From Deltaproteobacteria bacterium (GTDB lineage: Bacteria > Myxococcota > B64-G9), in NCBI GenBank assembly GCA_003647095.1, contig QMME01000204.1, positions 1-7,178 on the forward strand: a stretch of 7,178 nucleotides of DNA, in the 5' to 3' direction. Positions within the stretch are counted from its first letter, which is position 1. The number at the start of each line of letters is the position of its first letter. The notes below the pieces were generated by a model. The model saw nothing but the letters and a program-made list of their open reading frames with translations. It was not told the DNA's origin and did no database searches. The translations under genes and the position numbers were made by a program. This document shows positions 1-6,623 of this stretch, piece after piece.

Positions 1-597
<597 letters not shown>

Positions 598-603
598 GGC
601 GGG

Positions 604-984
604 TCAGTCCTGCCGGGCGGCGCGGTCGACCACCTCGCGGATGGCCTGGGCGTCGAAGGGCTTGGCCACGAAGTCGAAGGCTCCCTTCTCCATGGCCTTG
701 CGGGCCATCTCCATCATGGCAAAGGCGGTGATGATGATGACCCGGGTTTGCGGGCAGACCTGGCGTACCTTGTTGAGCACCTGGATGCCATCGATGTCAC
801 CCATGACCACGTCGGTGACCACGATGTCGAAGCAGGTCTCCTCCAGCCGGGCCAGGGCCTGGTGCGGGTCCTCGAAGGCCTCCACCTGGTAGCCGGCCTT
901 GCCGAGGACCCGCTGCAGGGTCTTGACGGCAATGTGCTCGTCATCGAGAACCATGACCTTGATTTTTCCTTCCTGCTCCGTCAT
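604..984 (-). CDS. Stand-alone response regulator receiver protein (RR2)
   Basis: A CheY-like phosphoacceptor protein of 126 residues consisting only of a receiver domain, with no DNA-binding or enzymatic output. Visible motifs are the acidic pair D14-D15 (VLDDE), phosphoacceptor D58 (IVVTDVVMGDIDG), the switch Thr T86 (IIITAFA) and the conserved Lys K108 (AKPF). The ATG at 984 is preceded by a GGAGG Shine-Dalgarno, part of which lies in a small hairpin. It is the last gene of the minus-strand cluster, 62 bp after the second kinase-like gene and convergent with cysE. It is a paralogue of the receiver at 3466-3849: both share KAGYQVE, FDIV, KGAF and AKPF at equivalent positions. The likely phosphodonor is the histidine kinase encoded two genes upstream (inferred). 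With no output domain, it probably acts by protein-protein contact or in a phosphorelay; the partner is unknown. Confidence 0.93.
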   Translation of the reverse strand: MTEQEGKIKVMVLDDEHIAVKTLQRVLGKAGYQVEAFEDPHQALARLEETCFDIVVTDVVMGDIDGIQVLNKVRQVCPQTRVIIITAFAMMEMARKAMEKGAFDFVAKPFDAQAIREVVDRAARQD

Positions 985-989
985 GTCGC

Positions 990-1005
990 CTCCAGTCGGC
1001 TGGAG
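990..1005 (-). promoter_or_regulatory. Hairpin overlapping the RR2 Shine-Dalgarno
   Basis: A perfect 6-bp inverted repeat with a 4-base loop (CTCCAG-CCGA-CTGGAG on the minus strand). Its 3' arm contains the GGAG of the RR2 ribosome binding site, which is followed by GCGAC and the ATG. If it folds in the mRNA, it would pair the Shine-Dalgarno with a CUCC anti-sequence and lower translation initiation, unless ribosomes or a ligand open it. It lies in the only sizeable gap of the operon (985-1046). There is no U-run after it in the transcript direction, so it does not look like an intrinsic terminator. The stem is short and could be chance. Confidence 0.35.
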
Positions 1006-1046
1006 ATTCCTGTGTGGCCTTCGCCCACCAGCGGAGCAACCGCCGG

Positions 1047-1871
1047 CTAGCGCAGGGGCCGGGTAATGCGCGAGATCAAGTCATCCACCTGTTCCAGCTC
1101 CACCCCCATCACCCCGTCGACCTGCTCGGCCAGTTGCTGCAAGCGTTGCCGGCGTCTGCGTGAACGCCGCCCGGTCACCCGGGTTCGCAGGCGCACCAGC
1201 CCGCCGGAGCTGGTCACCTCCACCTCGTCGTCCTCCCCGACCAGTGCCGCCTTGACCCGGTTGGCCAGGGCCAGGTCCTCCAGGCACTGGCGCGAGTAGG
1301 AGGTCTCGCGGTAGCGGGGCTGGGTCGCCGTTTCCGCAACCACCTGGGCCGCTGCCTCCACGTCCAGGTGGGAAGAGTTGACCACCAGGTCGAACAGGTC
1401 GTTGTCGTCGTCGTCTGCGGAAAACAGCAGGCGAGCCAGCAGCAGCCGTACCCGGTCCTGTTCGCGCACCCGGCGAACGGCTTCCGCCGCGGAGCAGGAT
1501 CGCGCCTGCGCCCAGGACTGCGCCCGGACCTCCCCGGGGGCATACAGGCGTACCTTGAGCAGGTGGGAGATGCCCCGGACCAGGTGGTGGCCGTAAGGCA
1601 CCAGGAACACCGTTGGTCCTTGCAGCAGGCGCCCGGTCAATACCGCCTGCAGGTGGGCCAGGCAACGGCGCCTGGTGGCCAGGGTAATGCCGAAGAAACT
1701 CGGCGCCGTGGTCAGGGCCTGGTGCAGCTTCTCCACCGGCAGCCCGGCCCCGGTGGCGGCCGCGGTCAGCAGTTCCGGTCCGACGTACTCGCTGCCGGTC
1801 AGGCGGGCCGCCTCCCGGGCTACCTCCTCGCCGGGACAACCGGCCAGAGAGGAGAGACAGATCATGGCCAT
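1047..1871 (-). CDS. Cytidylate-kinase-like protein with C-terminal BON-like domain (short paralogue)
   Basis: A predicted cytoplasmic protein of 274 residues. Residues 1-180 follow the pattern of the cytidylate-kinase-like P-loop family: beta strand MICLSS, a glycine-containing turn at 10-14, helix EVAREAARL, then YVGPELL, GPTVFLVPYGHH, HLLKVRLYAP and DLVVNSSHLDVEAAA. The usual GxxGxGK[ST] lysine is absent, so catalytic activity is doubtful. Residues about 196-262 resemble a BON domain (ALANRVKAAL, SSGGLVRLRTRVTG, VDGVMGVELEQV), interrupted by an Arg-rich stretch at 235-243. An acidic run (DADDDD-like, 152-156) is encoded by GTC repeats on the plus strand. The frame stays open to 1895, but the ATG at 1871 is chosen because AGGAGG lies 8 bases upstream. 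It follows the kinase gene by 27 bp. It is paralogous to the N-terminal half of the protein at 4950-6449 but lacks that protein's membrane tail. Its substrate and role are unknown. Confidence 0.75.
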   Translation of the reverse strand: MAMICLSSLAGCPGEEVAREAARLTGSEYVGPELLTAAATGAGLPVEKLHQALTTAPSFFGITLATRRRCLAHLQAVLTGRLLQGPTVFLVPYGHHLVRGISHLLKVRLYAPGEVRAQSWAQARSCSAAEAVRRVREQDRVRLLLARLLFSADDDDNDLFDLVVNSSHLDVEAAAQVVAETATQPRYRETSYSRQCLEDLALANRVKAALVGEDDEVEVTSSGGLVRLRTRVTGRRSRRRRQRLQQLAEQVDGVMGVELEQVDDLISRITRPLR

Positions 1872-1879
1872 GTGAGCAA

Positions 1880-1885
1880 CCTCCT
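1880..1885 (-). promoter_or_regulatory. Ribosome binding site deciding the start at 1871
   Basis: AGGAGG on the minus strand, 8 bases before the ATG at 1871. It lies inside the reading frame that would begin at 1895, and no comparable site precedes 1895, so the shorter protein starting MAMICLSS is preferred. A second in-frame ATG at 1865 is also possible, with wider spacing. Confidence 0.75.
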
Positions 1886-1898
1886 GCCGGTGCACGCG

Positions 1899-3461
1899 TC
1901 AACTGCCGCCGGCGCCCACCGTTGCTGGTACGGAGGTGATGGGCAGCAGCACGCTGAAGGTGGCGCCGCGGCCCAGTTCACTCTCGACGAACAGGTAACC
2001 TCCCAGTTTCCTCACTATACCGCGGGATACGGACAGGCCCAAACCGGTTCCCTGGCCCTTGGGCTTGGTGGTGAAAAAGGGATCGAAGATCTGGCCCAGG
2101 ATGTGTTCCGGAATGCCCGGACCGTTGTCGTTGATGTCGATGGCCAGAAATCCTTCCCGCTTGCCGGTGTCGCTGCTGATGACGATGCGTCCCCGCTCGG
2201 GCAGCACGTCCACGGCGTTGAGAATGAGGTTCATGAACACCTGCTGCAGCAGCTGCCGGTCGCCGTGGACCGCCGGCAATTCGTCGGGAATGTTCATTTC
2301 CAGCTTGATCTTCTTGACCCGGAGCTGGTTGCCGACCAGTTGCACCGTTTCTTCCAGGATCTTCTTGACCGCCAGCGGTTCCAGCTGGGTCTCGCTCTCG
2401 CGGGCGAAGTCCAGCAGGTTGCGCACTATCTGCCGGGCCCGCTCCGACTGCCCGATGATGTCGGCCAGCATGTCCAGCTTCTCGTCGTCATCGAGTTCCG
2501 GGAAGTCGTCCTTGAACAACGAGGCGGTGAGCATGATGTTGTTGAGGGGATTGTTCAACTCGTGGGCCACCCCGGCCACCAGGTTGCCCATGGCGCGCAG
2601 CTTGTGGGACTCCACCAGGATGCGGTGATGGCGATCCAGTTCCCGGGTCATGCGGTTGAGAGCCAGGGCCAGGGTGGAAAACTCGTCACGGTACTTGCGG
2701 GCGGGGGTGATGGGTGAAAAATCGCCCACGGCGATGCGTTCGGTGTAGCCCATGAAGCGCGACAGGGTGGCCAGCACCTGCCGGCCCAGGAACCACACCA
2801 GCAGTACCCCGAGCACGAACAGCACCAGCAGGAAAACGAACGGCACCCGGCGGGCCAATCCCAGCATCTCGTGGACCAGCCGGCGCTCACCCTCCACCAG
2901 CCCCTGGGCGGCCACCAGCAGGGCGCCACCGTGTTCGCGAACCTGCTGCTGCTCCCGCGCCGAACGGTCCCGGGCCAGGGTCGACAGCAGCTGGGCGTAT
3001 TGCTGCAGGTGCTCTTCCAGGGTGATGACGCCCTCGGCACCCATGACCTGCAGGAAGGTCTGGCGATTCTCCCGGGCCAGCCGGTGTGCCTGCTGCACGT
3101 GCTCCAGGGCGTCTTCCAGGTTGCTGCCGTAGAGCAGGAAGTTCTTTTCGAAGCGCCGGGCCTGTTGCAATTCCAGCTTGAAGTCGTCGGCCACTTCCAG
3201 AAAGAGGATCTTCTGCTGCACCGTGCCCAGCACCCGGATGGACCACAGGGTTATACCCAGGGCCAGCAGGAAGAACAGGGAGAAGGCCAGGATCAGGCGC
3301 AGGCGGAAGCTTATGGTCGGCCGCTGCAGCAACGCCTGGTCGACCGGGTCGGGCTGGGACAGGTCCCGGCCGGCGAAGATCTCCTGGGCCAGGGCGTCTC
3401 CGAAAGAGGGCGCCGGCTTTGCTGGAGGCGTCGTGTCGCCCTGGCGTTTCGCGGGTGTCAT
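1899..3461 (-). CDS. Membrane-bound sensor histidine kinase (HAMP-HisKA-HATPase_c)
   Basis: A 520-residue inner-membrane sensor that should autophosphorylate on His and pass phosphate to a response regulator. Order: a cytoplasmic N-terminus of about 50 residues rich in Pro/Gln; TM1 about 52-74; an extracytoplasmic, mostly helical region 75-205 containing ARRFEKNFLLYG, a pattern seen in four-helix-bundle sensors; TM2 about 206-226; HAMP about 227-280 (RIAVGDFSPI); HisKA with H300 in VAHELNNPLNN; and the ATPase domain with N box NLILNAVD (411-418), G1 box DNGPGIP (445-451), F box FDPFFTTK (459-466) and G2 box GTGLGLS (471-477). All catalytic motifs are intact, so it should be active. The ATG at 3461 lies 4 bp after the RR1 stop, with AGGAG 7 bases upstream inside the RR1 3' end, implying coupled translation. 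It has no fused receiver, so the flanking single-domain receivers are the obvious partners. The ligand is not evident; redox state or an anion is only a guess. Confidence 0.93.
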   Translation of the reverse strand: MTPAKRQGDTTPPAKPAPSFGDALAQEIFAGRDLSQPDPVDQALLQRPTISFRLRLILAFSLFFLLALGITLWSIRVLGTVQQKILFLEVADDFKLELQQARRFEKNFLLYGSNLEDALEHVQQAHRLARENRQTFLQVMGAEGVITLEEHLQQYAQLLSTLARDRSAREQQQVREHGGALLVAAQGLVEGERRLVHEMLGLARRVPFVFLLVLFVLGVLLVWFLGRQVLATLSRFMGYTERIAVGDFSPITPARKYRDEFSTLALALNRMTRELDRHHRILVESHKLRAMGNLVAGVAHELNNPLNNIMLTASLFKDDFPELDDDEKLDMLADIIGQSERARQIVRNLLDFARESETQLEPLAVKKILEETVQLVGNQLRVKKIKLEMNIPDELPAVHGDRQLLQQVFMNLILNAVDVLPERGRIVISSDTGKREGFLAIDINDNGPGIPEHILGQIFDPFFTTKPKGQGTGLGLSVSRGIVRKLGGYLFVESELGRGATFSVLLPITSVPATVGAGGS

Positions 3462-3465
3462 CGAC

Positions 3466-3849
3466 TCACTCCTGTCGCAACTGCGCGGCAGCCTTGTCGA
3501 CGACCTTCTTCAGATCCTTGGGGTAGAACGGCTTGGCGATGAACTCGAAGGCACCCTTGGCCAGCGCCTCCCGGGCCAGCTCCAGGGTGGCGAAGCCGGT
3601 GATCATGATGGTCTTGGTGCGCGAGGAGTGCTGCTGTACGGCGGCCAGCACTTCCAGGCCGTCGACCTCGTCGATGCGCACGTCACTGATGACGATGTCG
3701 AAGGTCTTCCGGGCCAGTCGCTCGATGGCCTCGCGCCCGCTGGTGAACACCTCCACCTGGTAGCCGGCCTTCTCCAGCATGGGTCGCAGGCGCTTGCCGA
3801 CGATATCCTCGTCGTCGATGAGCAGTATCTCGAGTTGCCGGGCGTCCAT
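3466..3849 (-). CDS. Stand-alone response regulator receiver protein (RR1)
   Basis: A receiver-only protein of 127 residues. Conserved residues are D12-D13 (LLIDDED), phosphoacceptor D56 (IVISDVRIDEVDG), T84 (MITGFA) and K106 (AKPF). The frame is open much further upstream, to 4389, but that stretch is out of frame with the permease and reads as Gly/Pro/His-rich nonsense. The ATG at 3849 is chosen because GGGGAGGA lies 8 bases upstream and homology begins at MDARQLEILLIDDE. The start is 5 bp after the permease stop and the stop is 4 bp before the kinase start, so the three genes are tightly coupled. It is very probably a cognate partner of that kinase. It has no output domain. It is clearly related to RR2 at 604-984; the KAGYQVE region is identical for 22 bases at DNA level in the two genes. 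Confidence 0.93.
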   Translation of the reverse strand: MDARQLEILLIDDEDIVGKRLRPMLEKAGYQVEVFTSGREAIERLARKTFDIVISDVRIDEVDGLEVLAAVQQHSSRTKTIMITGFATLELAREALAKGAFEFIAKPFYPKDLKKVVDKAAAQLRQE

Positions 3850-3854
3850 GGCGG

Positions 3855-4937
3855 CTATCCTCCCCGCGTGGCCAGCAGCGACGACTGTATGCGCCGGCGC
3901 TGGAAGTAGGCCCGCATGACGAAGACCAGGATGATCAGGGTGCCGGAAATGCCGCTGGCATACAGCAGCACCTTGCTGGCGGTGTTGAAGTAGGCGTCCA
4001 GGGAGGGCGCGTAGTCCAGGTAGCCCAGCTGGCGCAGGTACACGGGAATGGCTACCGCCCGGCTGAGCACGCAGATGAGGATGATGCCGGAGGTAACCAG
4101 GCGGATGATGACCTCCCGGACCACCTTGGTGCCGTAGGCCCCCAGGTGGATGCCCACCAGCGAGCCAGCGTAGAGCAACAGCACCAGGCGGATGTCGACC
4201 ATGCCCCGGTAGCAGTAGTTCATGGCCCCCCAGGCCCCCATGAACTGGGCCAGGAACAGCTCGGTGCCGGCGGCCACCTGGGAGGGAATGCCGAAGACGT
4301 AGATCATGGCCGGCACGCCAATGAAACCTCCCACGCCGATAGTGCCGGCCAGGTAACCCGTGGCCAGGCCGCATACCAGCACCACCCACAGCGAGACCTT
4401 GACGTCGGCCACCTTGAAGTGAATCAAGGGATAGAGGCGCAGCTTGTTGAGGAAATCGACGATACGCGTGGAAGGCTTGGCCTCGACGTCGCGGCGCGAG
4501 CGGATGATGTCACGCAGCATGGACAGCGACACCAGCGCCAGCACCACCACGAACACCACGCTGATGTAGAGATCGGCGCCGGCGCTGCGGCTGCCTCCCT
4601 TGCCCTTGGCTCCCATCAGCACCATCACCCAGGCGGCCAGGGAGATGCCGGCGGCGGCCGTGATCAACATGAGCACGGCCAGCCGCTTGTCGACGTGGCC
4701 CATCTCGCCGTGGCGCTTGGCGCCGATCATGGCCTTGCCGAACTTGTGGGTGATGTTGCTGGCCACGGCGATGGAGCCCGGCACCCCGGCGTTCATCATG
4801 CCCGGGGTCATGAAGAAGGCTCCCCCGGAACCGATGAAGCCGGAAAGCACCCCGCCGATGAAGCCCAGCAGTACTACCTGCACCACCACCGGCCAGTCAA
4901 TGACGATGAACTTGTCCGCAATCAGGAAATCAGGCAT
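3855..4937 (-). CDS. TauE/SafE-family membrane permease
   Basis: A 360-residue polytopic inner-membrane protein of the TauE/SafE (formerly DUF81) family, whose members are thought to export sulfite, sulfoacetate or related sulfur anions. The family's two-fold internal repeat is visible: GGVLSGFIGSGGAFFMTP (about 29-45) and GYLAGTIGVGGFIGVP (about 194-209), each with the glycine-rich GxGG turn. Further hydrophobic segments lie near 88-108, 123-140, 182-198, 251-268, 279-296 and 324-341. A charged cytoplasmic loop (about 142-178) separates the halves. The start at 4937 has GGGGAAAG upstream and lies 12 bp after the preceding gene's stop. The sulfur substrate is inferred from the family only. 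Location between a kinase-like protein and a two-component system, downstream of a redox complex, suggests that it handles a substrate or product of that complex. Confidence 0.9.
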   Translation of the reverse strand: MPDFLIADKFIVIDWPVVVQVVLLGFIGGVLSGFIGSGGAFFMTPGMMNAGVPGSIAVASNITHKFGKAMIGAKRHGEMGHVDKRLAVLMLITAAAGISLAAWVMVLMGAKGKGGSRSAGADLYISVVFVVVLALVSLSMLRDIIRSRRDVEAKPSTRIVDFLNKLRLYPLIHFKVADVKVSLWVVLVCGLATGYLAGTIGVGGFIGVPAMIYVFGIPSQVAAGTELFLAQFMGAWGAMNYCYRGMVDIRLVLLLYAGSLVGIHLGAYGTKVVREVIIRLVTSGIILICVLSRAVAIPVYLRQLGYLDYAPSLDAYFNTASKVLLYASGISGTLIILVFVMRAYFQRRRIQSSLLATRGG

Positions 4938-4949
4938 TTCGGCTTTCCC

Positions 4950-6449
4950 CTATTCGAAGCGCAGCAGCCGCAGCAGCAGGCGGGTGAAGGTGCCGTAGCA
5001 GAAGGCGAACGCCGGCACGAAGGCAACTACCGCCAGCACGGCCAGTATGCGGTTGCTGGTGCCCGGTTTCACCAGGAACTCCCCCACCGGCAACTGGTGG
5101 GTGAACACCAGCAGGAACATGGTGGCTGCCAGCAGGCCCAGCACCAGCATGCGTACCCACTGCCCGGGGCTGAACAGGAACTGGGCCTTGAGGTCCTTCT
5201 GCTCCACCACCGGCACGCGCAGGTTCTCGGCCAGCATGCCCACCATCTCGGCGGTGAGACGCGTCTGGGCGGCATGGTTCTTGTCGCAGAACACCTCGCC
5301 GATCACCACCAGGTTGTAGGGGGCGGAGCGGTCCAGGGCGTTGAGCACCTGGCGGGCGGAGCTGGCCGGGACCCGTCGCACCGAGCCGGCCCGCCCGGCC
5401 TCGATGAGGCGCTGGCGCACCGCGGCCAGGTTTTCGTCTTCGCTCGCCGGGGCCTGGGCGTCGTCGAGAATGCCGCCGTCGGCCGCCGGGGCCGGCGCCG
5501 GCGGGGAAGGTTCGGCCGCCGCCCGCTCCGGCTCGACCTCCTCGCCGGTCAACTGCAGCATCTCCACGGCGGCGTTCCACTTGCCGGCCACGTCGATGAG
5601 CTGATCCAGCGCGGGATTGGCGGGATCGAATCGTTCCTGGATCCACAGCACGTTGGTACTGGCCATGGTGCAGAGGATGGAAGCGATCCCCTCCACTCCC
5701 TCCAGCGCCGCCGGCAGCAGTTCCTGGCGCTGGGCGTCGCGGGGCAGGTAGGTGACCGTCACCACCCCGTCCTGGGCGGTGACGCGTACGTCCATGTCGC
5801 GAGTGCGCTGATCACTGCCCAGCTGCAGGCGACAACGGGCGGCCAGCAGCAGGTCCTGCAGGGTGCGCTGCACTACCGGGGTGACCTGGAATTCCGGCAG
5901 GCGCGACATGTGCACCAGCCCGGCGGCGGCGTTGTCCACCACCAGGTTGGACAGGTTGACGACCAGGTCGTACTGCCCGGGATCGTTCCAGTCGGTGCCG
6001 TAGAGGGTACGCACCCAGCGCTGGCGGTCCTCGTCGACCTGTTCCAGGTAACGCAGGGCCTTGGCGCGGTCGAGCCCCAGCCGCTCCATCACCATTTCCA
6101 CCCGGCGTTCGGGATCCTGGATGACCCGCACCCGCAGCACGTGCTGCAGGCCGGGCAGCACCAGGTGACCGGTACGGCCGTGGTAGACGATGCTGCCCTT
6201 GAGGGCCCGCTCGCACAGGGTGGCGGTGACGAAGGCCTGGTAACGATCTTTTTCCAGCGCCAGCCGCTCGTCCAGCGGGCGCCGGCGCACCACGGCCATC
6301 TCCAGCTTGCCCACGGGGATGCCGGCCCGGGTGGCGGCTTCGGTCAGTTCCTCCCGGGACAGGCAATCGTAGCCGAGCTTGGCAGCCAGCTTCTCCGCCA
6401 GTGCCCGACCCCCGGCCAAGGTACCACGTGAAATGCAGACTATTTGCAT
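4950..6449 (-). CDS. Cytidylate-kinase-like / BON-like protein with C-terminal alpha/beta region and membrane anchor
   Basis: A 499-residue multi-domain protein. Residues 1-190 match the cytidylate-kinase-like P-loop family: MQIVCISRG, a GG-containing turn TLAGGRALAEKLAAKLG, SREELTEAA, GSIVYHGRTGHLVLPG, HVLRVRVIQDPERRV and YDLVVNLSNLVVDNAA. The P-loop has LAGGR rather than GKS/T, so phosphotransfer activity is uncertain. Residues about 194-268 are BON-like (DMDVRVTAQDGVVTV, ALEGVEGIASI). A Pro/Ala/Glu linker spans 301-338. Residues 340-425 form an alpha/beta segment (APYNLVVIGEVFCDKN, MVGMLAENLRVPVVE) that recalls part of a universal stress protein, though I am not sure of that. Two hydrophobic helices follow at about 433-451 and 467-486, and the tail is basic. 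It is therefore probably tethered to the inner membrane with its enzyme-like part in the cytoplasm. GGGAG lies 5 bases before the ATG. It starts 24 bp after the HmcD-like gene. The first 260 residues are paralogous to the protein at 1047-1871. Confidence 0.8.
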   Translation of the reverse strand: MQIVCISRGTLAGGRALAEKLAAKLGYDCLSREELTEAATRAGIPVGKLEMAVVRRRPLDERLALEKDRYQAFVTATLCERALKGSIVYHGRTGHLVLPGLQHVLRVRVIQDPERRVEMVMERLGLDRAKALRYLEQVDEDRQRWVRTLYGTDWNDPGQYDLVVNLSNLVVDNAAAGLVHMSRLPEFQVTPVVQRTLQDLLLAARCRLQLGSDQRTRDMDVRVTAQDGVVTVTYLPRDAQRQELLPAALEGVEGIASILCTMASTNVLWIQERFDPANPALDQLIDVAGKWNAAVEMLQLTGEEVEPERAAAEPSPPAPAPAADGGILDDAQAPASEDENLAAVRQRLIEAGRAGSVRRVPASSARQVLNALDRSAPYNLVVIGEVFCDKNHAAQTRLTAEMVGMLAENLRVPVVEQKDLKAQFLFSPGQWVRMLVLGLLAATMFLLVFTHQLPVGEFLVKPGTSNRILAVLAVVAFVPAFAFCYGTFTRLLLRLLRFE

Positions 6450-6473
6450 GTGGGCTCCCGTGTCAGACGCGGT

Positions 6474-6605
6474 TTACTTCTTGCCGCGGGTGGCGCGGCG
6501 GTTCAAGAAAATCCAGAAGGGGATGTAGCTGACGAGGATGAGCCCCGCCAGCAAGTAGCCCCATTCCTTGGCATGGGCGGTGAAATCCTGCAACGTGTAG
6601 AACAT
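6474..6605 (-). CDS. HmcD-like small single-helix membrane protein
   Basis: A 43-residue protein, MFYTLQDFTAHAKEWGY followed by one hydrophobic helix (about 17-34) and a basic tail NRRATRGKK, so the C-terminus is probably cytoplasmic. It is supported by an ideal ribosome binding site (AAGGAGG, 4 bases before the ATG), by its position 18 bp after the NrfD-like gene and 24 bp before the next gene, and by its resemblance in size and pattern (Phe/Tyr-rich start, one helix, Arg/Lys tail) to HmcD of the Desulfovibrio high-molecular-weight cytochrome complex, also encoded directly after an NrfD-type subunit. Such small subunits are thought to stabilise the membrane part of the complex. The assignment rests on pattern and synteny, not on an alignment; it could be an unrelated small membrane protein. 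Confidence 0.75.
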   Translation of the reverse strand: MFYTLQDFTAHAKEWGYLLAGLILVSYIPFWIFLNRRATRGKK

Positions 6606-6609
6606 GGAA

Positions 6610-6616
6610 CCTCCTT
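6610..6616 (-). promoter_or_regulatory. Strong Shine-Dalgarno of the HmcD-like gene
   Basis: AAGGAGG on the minus strand, 4 bases before the ATG at 6605 and within the 18-bp gap after the NrfD-like stop codon. It is the best match to the 16S rRNA 3' end in the window and is the main argument that the short frame downstream is translated. Confidence 0.75.
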
Positions 6617-6623
6617 GCCGGCC

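Noticed and set aside
1398..1418. A GTCGTC trinucleotide run
   Set aside because: It is inside a coding region and encodes the acidic run of the kinase-like protein. It is too short to call a microsatellite or regulatory repeat.
1368..2717. A 449-codon open frame on the plus strand
   Set aside because: It is antisense to the short kinase-like gene and the histidine kinase, whose catalytic motifs are intact in the other strand. Its composition is Gln/Val/Gly/His-rich with no recognisable motif.
3850..4389. Upstream extension of the RR1 frame, which would make a 307-residue protein
   Set aside because: The extra 180 residues overlap the permease in another frame and read as low-complexity Gly/Pro/His sequence. 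RR1 homology and a strong ribosome site place the start at 3849.
5480..5530. A GCCGG-rich quasi-repeat that could fold strongly
   Set aside because: It encodes the Pro/Ala linker of the kinase-like fusion protein; base composition explains it, and it has no U-tract or position that would suit a terminator.
4146..6431. A 761-codon open frame on the plus strand
   Set aside because: It lies antisense to the permease and kinase-like genes, is extremely rich in His, Gln and Gly, has no domain pattern, and follows from the GC-biased third positions of the real minus-strand genes.
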